From the NCBI GenBank assembly GCA_910585245.1, contig CAJUCO010000004.1:67245-116171 (forward strand): DNA of 48,927 nt, read 5' to 3'. Positions 24,724-33,333 of the stretch are shown one piece after another. The notes under the pieces were generated by a model, which searched no databases, was not told the origin of the DNA, and was given only the letters and a program-made list of their open reading frames with translations. The DNA comes from an uncultured Oscillibacter sp. (GTDB lineage: Bacteria > Bacillota > Clostridia > Oscillospirales > Oscillospiraceae). The translations under genes and the position numbers were made by a program. Position 1 is the first letter of the stretch; every line of letters starts with the position of its first letter.

Positions 24724-26420
24724 GAAGTATCCGAAGCAAGGTGTTTGCGGCCATTTTGCTCACCACGCTGACAACGGCCCTGGCAGTTACGCTTCTTTCC
24801 TACCGCAAATCCGCCGGAATGATCGAGGAGAATTATACGGCTGCCCTCCGCCAGGAGACCGTGCGGACCCTGGAGACCCTTGAGAGCTTGTTCCTGGGCG
24901 CTTATCACACCCACATCCACGCCGCCTGCGACCCGGATCTTCGAAGGGAACTTCTCGCGTATCTGGCGGAGGGCAACGAAACCCACCTGGAGGACTGCGC
25001 TCAGATTCTCCGGACGTTTTGCAGCCAGAACGCCACCGTCAGCTCCCTTTATCTTTTGATTCCGGAGACCGGCGTCCTGGTCACATCCGAGGACTACCCC
25101 GTTTACAAAAAGGGCATTTTGCCATCGGATATGGCTCCGGCGGCGGCGCTGGCGGAATCTGCCGGCGGACCGGCCGTTCTTCAGGACGCCGCTCACTCCA
25201 CCCTCTACGCGGTGAGCTTCGCGGAGGAGGTTGAAGATGAGACGGGGCGGGTCAGAGGGTATCTTCTCTCAAATATCAAAGAGCGCACATTGTATTATGA
25301 TCACATTGCGAAGCTGGGCGGCGGCGCGGTCCGGGAGGCGGTGTTGCTGGACCGGGAGGGCCGGACCATAACCTCTCTGGGGCAGGACTCTACATATAAA
25401 ACATGGCTGGATAGGGGAGAGGCGGTTGGAACGGATGGCGGGCGTTTGTACAGCTTCCAAAGAGCGCCCTTTTCCCGGTGTGGGCTGTTGCTGGTTGCGG
25501 AAAAAAGCGCGGTGCTGGACACTCTGCGGCAAACCCGCCGGGACTATGCCGTGATGCTGGCAATTTTCCTCCTGCTGTCCCTGGTTCCCGCCATGTATCT
25601 GACCGGGGTGATTTACCGCCCCCTGGGCAAGCTCACCGCCGCGATTCGGGAGGTCTCCGCCGGGGATTTGGAGACTCGCATTGAGATTACCTCCGGCGAT
25701 GAGATCGAGGTTTTGGCCGGAGAGTTTAACCAGATGCTGGGAAAGCTGGAGGAGCTGATCCAGCAGCTTTTGGACGAGGAGCGGCGGAAGAAGGACGCCG
25801 AGCTGGAGGCGCTGCAATACCAGATCACGCCTCATTTCATGTATAATACCCTCAACGCCATTAAGTGTGCGGCCTTGCTAAAAGGAGAGCGGGAGCTGGG
25901 CGGGGTGATCGAGGACTTTATTGAACTGCTCCAGGCCTGCATTCAAAAAAAGGGCGCGTTTTTGACGGTGGCGGAAGATATCCGCATCCTTGAGCGGTAC
26001 ATCCGGCTTCAGGAGTTCCGGTATGACGGGCGGTTTTCCATCCAATACGATATCGCCCCCGAAACCAGAGACTGCCTGGTTCCCAGGCTGGTTTTGCAGC
26101 CCCTGGTGGAAAACGCGCTTCTCCACGGAATGGATATGAAGACCGGGGCGGAACGACTGCGCATCCGCGCCAGGGTGGCGGAGGGCGTTCTCTATCTGAG
26201 CGTCCGGGACAACGGGCGGGGCATGACCCAGGAGCAGATTCACCGCCTGTTGCACAGCGAGGCCCGTAAAACCCGGGGGCTCACCGCCGTCGGTGTGCCG
26301 AATGTGCGGGAGAGGTTGAAACTGTACTATGGAGACCGGGCGGGGCTTCGATACGAAAGCGGCGGGACGGGAACAACGGCGGTGATCTACCTGCCGGCCA
26401 TGGTGGAAGATGATCGGTGA
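24720..26420 (+). CDS. YesM/LytS-type sensor histidine kinase
   Basis: Membrane histidine kinase. Membrane helices at about 8-27 and 277-297 flank an extracellular sensor domain (Cache-like, about 30-275). HAMP follows (about 298-350, IYRPLGKLTAAIREVSAGDL). The His_kinase domain has the phospho-acceptor His372 in QYQITPHFMYNTLNA, and an ATPase domain with LVENALLHGM (N box), DNGRGM (G1) and GVPNVRERL (G2-like). Length 566 is normal. It starts inside the stop codon of the sugar-binding gene (ATGA) and its end overlaps the start of the regulator gene, so all three are translationally coupled. The binding protein most likely docks on the sensor domain. Confidence 0.93.
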   Translation: MRSIRSKVFAAILLTTLTTALAVTLLSYRKSAGMIEENYTAALRQETVRTLETLESLFLGAYHTHIHAACDPDLRRELLAYLAEGNETHLEDCAQILRTFCSQNATVSSLYLLIPETGVLVTSEDYPVYKKGILPSDMAPAAALAESAGGPAVLQDAAHSTLYAVSFAEEVEDETGRVRGYLLSNIKERTLYYDHIAKLGGGAVREAVLLDREGRTITSLGQDSTYKTWLDRGEAVGTDGGRLYSFQRAPFSRCGLLLVAEKSAVLDTLRQTRRDYAVMLAIFLLLSLVPAMYLTGVIYRPLGKLTAAIREVSAGDLETRIEITSGDEIEVLAGEFNQMLGKLEELIQQLLDEERRKKDAELEALQYQITPHFMYNTLNAIKCAALLKGERELGGVIEDFIELLQACIQKKGAFLTVAEDIRILERYIRLQEFRYDGRFSIQYDIAPETRDCLVPRLVLQPLVENALLHGMDMKTGAERLRIRARVAEGVLYLSVRDNGRGMTQEQIHRLLHSEARKTRGLTAVGVPNVRERLKLYYGDRAGLRYESGGTGTTAVIYLPAMVEDDR

Positions 26421-28000
26421 TGTGTATGAAGAAAACGATGATTGTGGACGACGACCACTTGGTGCGGAGCTATCTGAAGATCCTTCCCTCTTGGGAACGG
26501 GCCGGTTTTCGGATTGAGGCGGACGCTCAGGACGGCGAGGAGGCGCTCAGCATCCTGGAGAGTATGGAGATTGACCTGTTGGTCACAGACATCTCCATGC
26601 CGCTGTTAAATGGGATTGAGCTGATTCGAAGAATCCGGCAGGTGGATCAGCGGGTCTATATCATCGCGCTGAGCTGTCATGACGAGTTCGCCTTTGTGAG
26701 GGACGCCCTCAAAGAGGGGGCTGATGACTACGTTTTGAAAAATACCCTGAACGAGGATTCCCTCTACCGGCTGCTGGAGTCCTCCGCCCGGGGGATGGAG
26801 GAGCGGACCCGGCAGCATGAGGCCCACACCCGGATTCAGCATCTGGCGAAGGCGGGGGACCGCCAGCTGAAATACGCGTATTTCAGCAAGGTCATCGGGG
26901 AGACCTTGAGTCAAAAGGAACAGGAGCGGGAACGGCGGCGGGCCGGACTTCGCGCCCCTTATCGGAACTGCGGGGCGATCTGTATGCGTCTGGAATCCTG
27001 GGAGGGTGAGCCTGGAAGCGCCCCCCACCCCGGGCGGAGGCGCTATTGTCAGGAGTTTTTGCGCCGTCTGCCGGACACGCTTGCGGAAGGCCTTGGATAC
27101 AGCGGTTGCCTGGAGATTGTATATTGGGGAAAGGGGCTGTTTTATGGATTCCTTGACCTGTCCGATCTCCGGGACGGCAGCACCATGCAGCAGAGGTTGA
27201 CGGTTGCGGCGCTGGCCTGTTCCAAGGCCTGCGGCGGGGAGCCCTATCCCTATGCCGTCGGCGTCAGCGGGCCCTGCGTGGGTGGAAACGCGATCCAAAC
27301 CGCCTACCGGCAGGTAAACGAGCTAATGAAGCTCCGCTTCTACGAGCGGCGGGAGGTCTTGTTCTACGACGCCGGCAGGAAGACCGGCACACAAATTCCC
27401 GAGGAGGCCCGGGCCCTGCTGGCGGACCTGGAGGAGCACCGGAAGGACCTGGGCGGTTTTTTGGAGGCCTGTATGGAGGCGGCCAGGAGCTTTGAGCGGG
27501 AGCTTGTGGATGAGCGCCTGGTCCGGCAGTGGCTTTGGGAGCTGGAGCAGAAGATGCGGCTTTCTCCGGAGGAGGGCTTGGAAACCCTGTCCAGCATGGA
27601 ACAGGTCCGCCAAAGGTTACAGGCGGACGTCCGGCGTCTATACAAGAGCCGGGAGGTCCAGGTCCCCCAGGGCGTCAGCCGCACGGTGAATGCCGCGGCG
27701 GAGTTTGCCAGAAACCATTACAAGGAGCCCATCGGCCTGACGGACGCCGCCCAGGCTGCGGGGGTCAACCCCACTTATCTTAGTTACCTCTTTCGAAAAG
27801 AGATGGGGGTGGGATTTTCCCATTACCTTTTAAACCAACGGATTGCGTGCGCCATGGCGCTGCTCCGGGGAACCAATCTGAAGGTCCGGGAGGCGGCAGA
27901 GCGCTCCGGATTCCACGATTACCACTATTTTGCCAAGGCGTTTAAAAAAATCAACGGCCTCAGTCCGGCGGAATACCGGAAGAGGGCGGCACAGGACTGA
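26420..28000 (+). CDS. YesN-type response regulator, AraC-family DNA-binding
   Basis: N-terminal receiver with acidic pocket VDDDH, phospho-acceptor Asp57 in LLVTDISMP, and the Lys of YVLKNTL. A long middle region (about 125-420) contains coiled-coil-like helices typical of YesN proteins. The C-terminal 100 residues form a two-helix-turn-helix AraC domain (GLTDAAQAAGVNPTYLSYLF; GFHDYHYFAKAFKKINGLSP). The start overlaps the kinase stop (TGATG); GTG 26417 and ATG 26426 are alternatives. Probable target is the symporter gene just downstream: its upstream region has no good -35 box but carries repeated TAAAAATA sequences. Length 526 is normal. Confidence 0.92.
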   Translation: MCMKKTMIVDDDHLVRSYLKILPSWERAGFRIEADAQDGEEALSILESMEIDLLVTDISMPLLNGIELIRRIRQVDQRVYIIALSCHDEFAFVRDALKEGADDYVLKNTLNEDSLYRLLESSARGMEERTRQHEAHTRIQHLAKAGDRQLKYAYFSKVIGETLSQKEQERERRRAGLRAPYRNCGAICMRLESWEGEPGSAPHPGRRRYCQEFLRRLPDTLAEGLGYSGCLEIVYWGKGLFYGFLDLSDLRDGSTMQQRLTVAALACSKACGGEPYPYAVGVSGPCVGGNAIQTAYRQVNELMKLRFYERREVLFYDAGRKTGTQIPEEARALLADLEEHRKDLGGFLEACMEAARSFERELVDERLVRQWLWELEQKMRLSPEEGLETLSSMEQVRQRLQADVRRLYKSREVQVPQGVSRTVNAAAEFARNHYKEPIGLTDAAQAAGVNPTYLSYLFRKEMGVGFSHYLLNQRIACAMALLRGTNLKVREAAERSGFHDYHYFAKAFKKINGLSPAEYRKRAAQD

Positions 28001-28012
28001 CGTTCCAGGGGA

Positions 28013-28033
28013 GGGACGCCGGTCCTTTTTTTT
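28013..28033 (+). terminator. Short-stem terminator after YesN gene
   Basis: GGAC-GCCG-GTCC hairpin followed by eight T. The stem is only 4-5 bp, so termination may be partial and the symporter gene may be partly read through. Confidence 0.5.
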
Positions 28034-28122
28034 CGATGGGACTTCGTGGGGTTCCCTTGCAATCCGTTGGTCCCAAAACACAACTTGCCTGAGAAAAAAT
28101 CGCCTGTCCGGCATCCGCCGGT

Positions 28123-28152
28123 TAAAAATACAGGTTCTCGGTCCTAAAAATA
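28123..28152 (+). promoter_or_regulatory. Direct repeats, candidate YesN operator
   Basis: TAAAAATA at 28123-28130 and again at 28145-28152, 22 bases apart. Spacing of two helical turns fits an AraC-type dimer binding on one face. They lie about 100-130 bases upstream of the symporter -10 box. Confidence 0.35.
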
Positions 28153-28253
28153 AAACACAAAAAACGGACGCCAATGGATGGAGCGGCATCCCTGCTAAAA
28201 AATTCCCACTGAAATCCAAAAAAAAGCCAACACCGGCCAACGGAGTTCCCTTG

Positions 28254-28259
28254 TATAAT
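28254..28259 (+). promoter_or_regulatory. Symporter -10 box without -35
   Basis: Consensus TATAAT. The sequence 17 bases upstream is CACCGG, far from TTGACA, as expected for an activator-dependent promoter. Confidence 0.45.
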
Positions 28260-28337
28260 ATCACCATAGAGAGCGTCTTATAGAGAACCACATATAGGGG
28301 AAATGTGGAAAATGAAGAAAAGAAAGGGGTTCCAAGT

Positions 28338-29975
28338 ATGCTGCTAACCGTCATTGAATTCGTGGGATTCACCGTACTCGTCGCAGTTCTCTCCTGGTAC
28401 AAAACCAAAGATGAGGACTTGTCTTCCAAAGAGGGTTACTTCCTGGCGGGCCGTGGACTTCCCGGCATTGTAATCGCGGGCTCTTTGATGATGACCAATC
28501 TCTCAGCGGAACAGCTGGTGGGGACCAACGGTCAGGCGTTTTCCGGTTCCATGAGCTCCATGGCCTGGGAGGCCACCTCCGGTTTCGCGCTTTTGGTGCT
28601 GGCCTTTGTCATTCTGCCCCGGTTTTTGAAGGGTGGAATCGCCACCATTCCGCAGTTTTATCAAATGCGCTACGATGTGTTCACCATGCGGATGTTCTCC
28701 TGTATGTTCCTGATCGCCTACGTGGTCACGATGCTTCCGACCATCCTATATTCCGGGTCTGTGGCCCTGGCCAGAATTTTCAACATTGAGGAGATCTTTG
28801 GCATCAGCTATTTCTGGGCCATCTTGATCGTCTGCTTTTCCACCGGCATCATTGGCATGGCCTACTCGGTGTTTGGCGGATTGAAGGCCGTGGCCTACTC
28901 CGACACCATCAACGGCGTGGGACTGATCATCGGCGGCTTCGCGGTGCCCATTCTGGGCATCTTCGCCCTGGGCAAGCTGGGCGGAGGAAGCGGCGGCTTT
29001 GCCGAGGGCCTGCAATATCTGCTGTCCGCCACGCCGGAGAAAATGAATGCCTGGGCGCCGCCCGCCTCGGTTGCCCCCTATGTGCCCTGGCCGTTGCTGT
29101 TCACCGGTATGTTTGTCAATAATATGTTCTACTGGGCCACCAACCAATCCATCATCCAGCGTTCCCTGGGCGGCAAAAATCTGGCGGAGGCCCAAAAGGG
29201 CGCGATTTGGGCGGGTTTTTTTAAGTGCCTGGACGTGTTCGTCATCGTTCTCCCCGGCGTCATCGCCTACCAGCTGCTGACCGCGCAAGGCGCTATCGAC
29301 ACCTCCGTGGGCTCTGCCGGCGACCAGGCGTATCCCTTGCTGGTCATGGAGGTCATGCCCCCCGCCATTATGGGCTTTTTCGCCGCTGTGATGTTCGGCG
29401 CGATTCTGTCCTCTTTCAACTCGGTGCTAAACTCCTCCTCCACCATCTTTGCCCTGGATATCTGGCAGCCTATTTGGGGTAAAAACGCCGACGCGGAGAA
29501 GACGGTGAAAATTGGCAAATACTTCGGCCTGATTGTGGGCGTCGTCTCCATTTTCATCTCCCCCTTTGTTATGTACTTCGGTACGGGCATCATGAACTTT
29601 ATCAACGAGTGCTGGGGCTTCTTTTCCATGCCCATTTTGCTGGCGGTGCTCTTCGGCCTTTTGAGCAAAAAAGTCTCCCCCATTGCGCCCAAGATCACGG
29701 TTCCCGTACATATCGCGCTTTATGGAGCAACCAAGGTGATTCCCTTTTGCCAGCAGTGGCACTATCTCTATTGGGTGTTCTTCTGCTTCGTGGTGGAGTC
29801 CATCATTTACTTGGTCTGCATCAAGGTTGCGCCCCGGAAAACCGATTGGGAGATGCCTGACGCAAAGGTCATGGATATGTCCGCTTGGAAGACCGGCAAA
29901 TTCTGGGCGGTGGTCAGCGTTGTGGTCATTGCCGTAATGTATGTGGTCTTTTCTCCGCTGATGCTTGGTGCCTGA
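28338..29975 (+). CDS. Sodium:solute (sugar) symporter, SSS family
   Basis: Membrane transporter coupling solute import to sodium. Start ATG 28338 (MLLTVIEFVG) follows AAAGGGG; the upstream GTG 28305 would overlap that site. About fourteen hydrophobic segments in 545 residues. Family marks: EGYFLAGRGLPG, then the sugar-type block LSAEQLVGTNGQAFSG, AYSVFGGLKAVAYSDTING, NNMFYWATNQSIIQRSLGGK and FAAVMFGAILSSFNSVLNS, which resembles SglT/YidK-type sugar symporters and vSGLT. It follows the sugar-sensing genes directly, so it is the likely regulated target, but the substrate sugar cannot be read. Confidence 0.92.
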   Translation: MLLTVIEFVGFTVLVAVLSWYKTKDEDLSSKEGYFLAGRGLPGIVIAGSLMMTNLSAEQLVGTNGQAFSGSMSSMAWEATSGFALLVLAFVILPRFLKGGIATIPQFYQMRYDVFTMRMFSCMFLIAYVVTMLPTILYSGSVALARIFNIEEIFGISYFWAILIVCFSTGIIGMAYSVFGGLKAVAYSDTINGVGLIIGGFAVPILGIFALGKLGGGSGGFAEGLQYLLSATPEKMNAWAPPASVAPYVPWPLLFTGMFVNNMFYWATNQSIIQRSLGGKNLAEAQKGAIWAGFFKCLDVFVIVLPGVIAYQLLTAQGAIDTSVGSAGDQAYPLLVMEVMPPAIMGFFAAVMFGAILSSFNSVLNSSSTIFALDIWQPIWGKNADAEKTVKIGKYFGLIVGVVSIFISPFVMYFGTGIMNFINECWGFFSMPILLAVLFGLLSKKVSPIAPKITVPVHIALYGATKVIPFCQQWHYLYWVFFCFVVESIIYLVCIKVAPRKTDWEMPDAKVMDMSAWKTGKFWAVVSVVVIAVMYVVFSPLMLGA

Positions 29976-30036
29976 GCGTTTTCTCCAGTAGACGGCTGGT
30001 TCTATTCCGGCGTATAATAGGCATAAGGACGAAAAA

Positions 30037-30072
30037 GGCAGCCGCATGATGCAAGAGCACCGTGCGGCTGTC
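30037..30072 (+). terminator. Terminator-like hairpin after symporter
   Basis: GGCAGCCGCA pairs with TGCGGCTGTC (10 bp, one G-U) around a 16-base loop. The tail TTGGCTT is only moderately T-rich. Confidence 0.55.
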
Positions 30073-30099
30073 TTGGCTTATGGAAAAGAGACAGGAGAA

Positions 30100-30231
30100 A
30101 AGCGGAAGTGAAGCGAGCTGCAAAAAAACCGTCGGGGGGTTCTCTCGTTTTCAATCATAAGTATTTCAGAATTCTTTCGAAGTTTTAAAGTATCTGCTCA
30201 GGGCGGCAAAATATTTTTCACCGGCCTGAGC
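30100..30231 (+). repeat. Intergenic hairpin element, copy 3 (diverged)
   Basis: Carries the conserved linker TCGTTTTCAATCATAAG and the trailing GGCAAAATATTTTTCA. Hairpins A and B are degenerate. Hairpin C is strong: GCTCAGGGCGG (30196-30206) pairs with CCGGCCTGAGC (30221-30231) with one mismatch. This is the only copy between genes of the same direction. Confidence 0.65.
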
Positions 30232-30282
30232 TGCAGGATATCCCTTGCATCATAGAGCCGGTTTCAATCGGGAAATATAGGC

Positions 30283-30311
30283 TTGATTTTCCTGCGATTA
30301 TCATTTAGAAT
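30283..30311 (+). promoter_or_regulatory. Sigma-A promoter of the phosphorelay cluster
   Basis: TTGATT (30283-30288), 17-base spacer, TAGAAT (30306-30311); 53 bases before the receiver gene start. Confidence 0.7.
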
Positions 30312-30364
30312 GGGCTTCGTGAGGCTTTGGCAACACGTAGCAACAAGACGGGGAGGCAACCATT

Positions 30365-30727
30365 ATGAAAAAACGTATTTTAGTTGTAGATGACGACAGT
30401 ATGAATTTGACAAGGACAAAGATCATCCTCGGAAAGGATTATGACGTGCTTTTGGCCGGTTCCGGGGTGGAGGCGCTGGTTAAGCTGAAGAGTGAAACGG
30501 TGGATATGGTTCTCTTAGACATTGATATGCCTGAGATGAACGGCATTGAGACCTTTGAGCGCATGAAAGATTTCGCCGCCGCGACGCCGGTAATCTTTTT
30601 AACGGCCTCGGGACTGGAAGAGGACGTCCACAACGCCATCAATCTGGGGGCGGTGAACTACCTGAAAAAACCGTATCGTCCCCAGGAACTGATAAAGCGG
30701 GTGGCCCAGGAGCTTGAGAAATCATGA
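30365..30727 (+). CDS. Single-domain response regulator (CheY-like receiver)
   Basis: 120 residues, receiver domain only. Acidic pocket VVDDDSMN, phospho-acceptor Asp52 in MVLLDIDMPEMNG, switch Thr in IFLTASG, Lys in NYLKKPYRP. No output domain, so it acts by protein contact or as a phosphate carrier. Ribosome site GGGGAGG. Its stop overlaps the start of the hybrid kinase gene by 4 bases (ATGA), so the two are translationally coupled. The likely phosphate donor is the HPt domain of that kinase. Confidence 0.93.
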   Translation: MKKRILVVDDDSMNLTRTKIILGKDYDVLLAGSGVEALVKLKSETVDMVLLDIDMPEMNGIETFERMKDFAAATPVIFLTASGLEEDVHNAINLGAVNYLKKPYRPQELIKRVAQELEKS

Positions 30728-33318
30728 GAGCGGAAGAGCAGACAAGCAGGCATCTGCTGCTGGCAGTCGTCACCACGGTATTCAGCGGGACGCTGAGCTT
30801 GATTACAATGGTTCTGGCCTGGGAATTTTGGGTGATTCCGCTGATCACGGCGGGCTGTTGCAGCGTATGGTTTTTACATATTGCAAGGATCGGCTCGGAT
30901 ACGGTTTATGAAAACCTTTGTACCGGGTTGATGCTGACGGAGTTTTTTTTCTTTGGCGCGCATAAAGCGAGTCTCTTTGATATTTCCGCTGTGGCCTGCA
31001 TTTTGGTTCTTGCGCTGTTTATGCTAAATAGAAAATGGATTATGCACACGATTGTGGCTCTATATGCCTTGGAGCTGTTGTATCACGGCCTGATCCTTCA
31101 CACAATTTCCCGCCGGATGCCCCGCGGAGAGATCTTTCACCTGGGGCTTGGAACTATAGTGACCGTTTGCGCGGTGGCGCTTGCAAGGCACTGGATCAAC
31201 CGGCGGAATGTGCAGCGAAAGCGGTATGAGCGCGTATTTGAGGAGCTGGAGACGGCGGGAAAGCAGAACGCCGTCTTTTTGTCGAACGTGTCCCACGAAC
31301 TCCGCACACCCATCAACATGGTGATCGGAATTAGCGAGGTGGCCCTTGGAAGAGAGCTTCCTGCGGATATCCGGGCGGATATGGCGTCCATAAAAATGGC
31401 GGGGAAGCGCCTGTCCAACCAGATCAACAATATGCTGGATTACACGGAGATCGTGGAAGGTACGCTGACCCCGGCAAAGAAAGAGTACATGATTACCTCC
31501 GTTTTGAACGACGTGATTACCATGACTGCGCTGCAAAGCAATCGCCAGCATCTGGAGCTGGTGTTTGACATAGATCCCAAGGTCCCGGCAGTCTTGGTGG
31601 GAGATGCGGAAAAGATTTCCCACGTGCTCAAAATTCTGGTGGAAAATTCCCTCAAATTCACGGAAGAGGGGGGCATCAACATCCGCATCCGATGCCGCCG
31701 GGAGAGTTACGGCGTCAATCTGATTATTGACATCCGTGACACCGGCATTGGTATGACGGACTCCCAATTGACGCAAATGTACGATGTCTTTTACCAGGCG
31801 GACTCGGGAAGCAGCCGCTTTGCGGGAGGACTCGGGCTTGGGCTTCCGATTGCCCAGGGGCTTTTGACCGCCATGGGCGGCTTTATTCATTTTGACAGCA
31901 AAGAACAACAGGGCCTGTACGCCCATATTGTGATTCCCCAGGGCGTCGCGGACGAGCAGCCGTGTATTGTGCTGAATCAGGCGGATGAGCTTTGCATCGC
32001 CTGCTACTTCCGGCCGGAGAAGTACAGCTGCGACGAGGTCCGGGAGTACTATGACGGCCTGATTTGGAATCTGGTGGACGGACTGGGCATCAAAGGGTAT
32101 CAGGCGCACAATTTTGAGGGGCTGCTCAAATTGCAGCGCAGCCAGAAGTTAACCCATGTGTTCATCGCACAGGCGGAATATGAGGAAAATCAGGAGTACT
32201 ATGAAGAGCTGGCGGACACGCTTCGGGTCATTGTAATCGCGGAGAAAGAGTTTGTCCTGTCCAGCAAAAGCAAACTGCTTATTATCCATAAGCCCTTCTC
32301 GGCGCTGTCCGTTGCGAACCTTCTGAACGGGGAGATTGGAGAGCGTGGATTCGCGGAGGCTCAGGCCGCGGGACGAAAGCCCTTTACCTGCGTGGGCGTC
32401 CGGGCCCTGGCGGTGGATGATGAAGAGATGAATCTGGTGGTTGCCAAGGGAGTCCTGGGAAGCTATGGCATCGAGGTGGACACTTGCTTGAGCGGAAGAG
32501 AGGCCATCGCCCAGTGCGGCAGCATCGACTATGACATAGTATTTCTAGATCACATGATGCCGGGATTCGACGGTGTGGAGACGCTGAAGAAGATCCGCGA
32601 AATCCAAAACGGCGCCTATCAGGACCTTCCGGTGATTGCCCTGACCGCGAATACGGTCAGCGGCGCGAGGGAGATGTTTCGCAGCGAGGGGTTTACGGAA
32701 TTTGTTCCAAAGCCCATTGAGCGCACAGTTTTGGAGCGGGTCTTGCGAAAGGTGCTTCCCAAGAGCTGTATTCAGTACAGCCCAAGGCCCACGGCCAAGG
32801 ACTCGGCGGAGGAAAACGAGAGAAGCGCTCCGGCGGCTTCGGATGCCCCGGAGACGGCGTCCGTTCCTTTGGAGCACGCCGGTGCCCCGGAGGAGGCGGC
32901 CCAACCCGAGACGGCGGCCGGCGGTTCGCCGCTTCCCTGTGACCAGCTGGTCCAGGCCGGTGTCAATGTGGAGTTGGGGCTGGATTACTGCGCCGGGGAC
33001 GAGGAGTTTTACCGGGAAATGTTGCGGATATTCTGCACCCAGAGCGCCGCAAAGCGGGCGGAGATCGTCTCTCTTTATGAAAACGCCAACTGGACGGACT
33101 ACGCAGTCAAGGTCCACGCGCTGAAAAGCACGTCTTTGACCATTGGCGCGGAAGCATTGTCCGCCCAGGCGAAGGAGCTGGAGCTGGCGGGAAAGAGCGG
33201 GGATGTGGATTACATCCGGGAGCATCACCCGGCGCTGCTGGAGGCGTATGACGGGCTTTGCGCACATATTGCCGGAATCAGCGTCCTTGGCGTTTCAGAT
33301 GAAAATGTTGTGTTCTGA
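30724..33318 (+). CDS. Hybrid sensor kinase with pseudo-receiver, receiver and HPt
   Basis: 864 residues. The N-terminal 155 residues hold five to six membrane helices without a clear outside sensor domain. HisKA with His191 in FLSNVSHELRTPIN; HATPase with Asn308 (VENSLKF), DTGIGM and GLGLGLPIA. Residues about 412-530 look like a receiver fold that has lost the phospho-acceptor Asp (pseudo-receiver). A full receiver follows (about 555-680; AVDDEEMN, Asp609 in VFLDHMMPG, KP at 663). After an Ala/Pro/Glu linker comes an HPt domain (about 738-850) with His798 in VKVHALKSTS. Thus a full internal phosphorelay. The downstream kinase lacks HPt, and the upstream lone receiver could accept phosphate from this one. 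Confidence 0.92.
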   Translation: MRAEEQTSRHLLLAVVTTVFSGTLSLITMVLAWEFWVIPLITAGCCSVWFLHIARIGSDTVYENLCTGLMLTEFFFFGAHKASLFDISAVACILVLALFMLNRKWIMHTIVALYALELLYHGLILHTISRRMPRGEIFHLGLGTIVTVCAVALARHWINRRNVQRKRYERVFEELETAGKQNAVFLSNVSHELRTPINMVIGISEVALGRELPADIRADMASIKMAGKRLSNQINNMLDYTEIVEGTLTPAKKEYMITSVLNDVITMTALQSNRQHLELVFDIDPKVPAVLVGDAEKISHVLKILVENSLKFTEEGGINIRIRCRRESYGVNLIIDIRDTGIGMTDSQLTQMYDVFYQADSGSSRFAGGLGLGLPIAQGLLTAMGGFIHFDSKEQQGLYAHIVIPQGVADEQPCIVLNQADELCIACYFRPEKYSCDEVREYYDGLIWNLVDGLGIKGYQAHNFEGLLKLQRSQKLTHVFIAQAEYEENQEYYEELADTLRVIVIAEKEFVLSSKSKLLIIHKPFSALSVANLLNGEIGERGFAEAQAAGRKPFTCVGVRALAVDDEEMNLVVAKGVLGSYGIEVDTCLSGREAIAQCGSIDYDIVFLDHMMPGFDGVETLKKIREIQNGAYQDLPVIALTANTVSGAREMFRSEGFTEFVPKPIERTVLERVLRKVLPKSCIQYSPRPTAKDSAEENERSAPAASDAPETASVPLEHAGAPEEAAQPETAAGGSPLPCDQLVQAGVNVELGLDYCAGDEEFYREMLRIFCTQSAAKRAEIVSLYENANWTDYAVKVHALKSTSLTIGAEALSAQAKELELAGKSGDVDYIREHHPALLEAYDGLCAHIAGISVLGVSDENVVF

Positions 33319-33333
33319 GGGGTGGACAACTTC

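Larger units (their letters stand above)
28001..28337 (+). other. Symporter promoter region with candidate regulator sites
   Basis: 337 bases without a gene. Holds a short T8 terminator at 28013-28033, direct repeats TAAAAATA at 28123-28130 and 28145-28152 (22 bases apart, two helix turns), a related CTAAAAAAT at 28194, and a TATAAT box at 28254-28259 without a recognisable -35 box. Confidence 0.5.
29976..30364 (+). other. Region between symporter and receiver genes
   Basis: 389 bases without a gene. Holds a terminator-like hairpin (30037-30072), hairpin element copy 3 (about 30100-30231) and the promoter of the phosphorelay cluster (30283-30311). An isolated TATAAT at 30013 has no -35 box. 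Confidence 0.65.
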
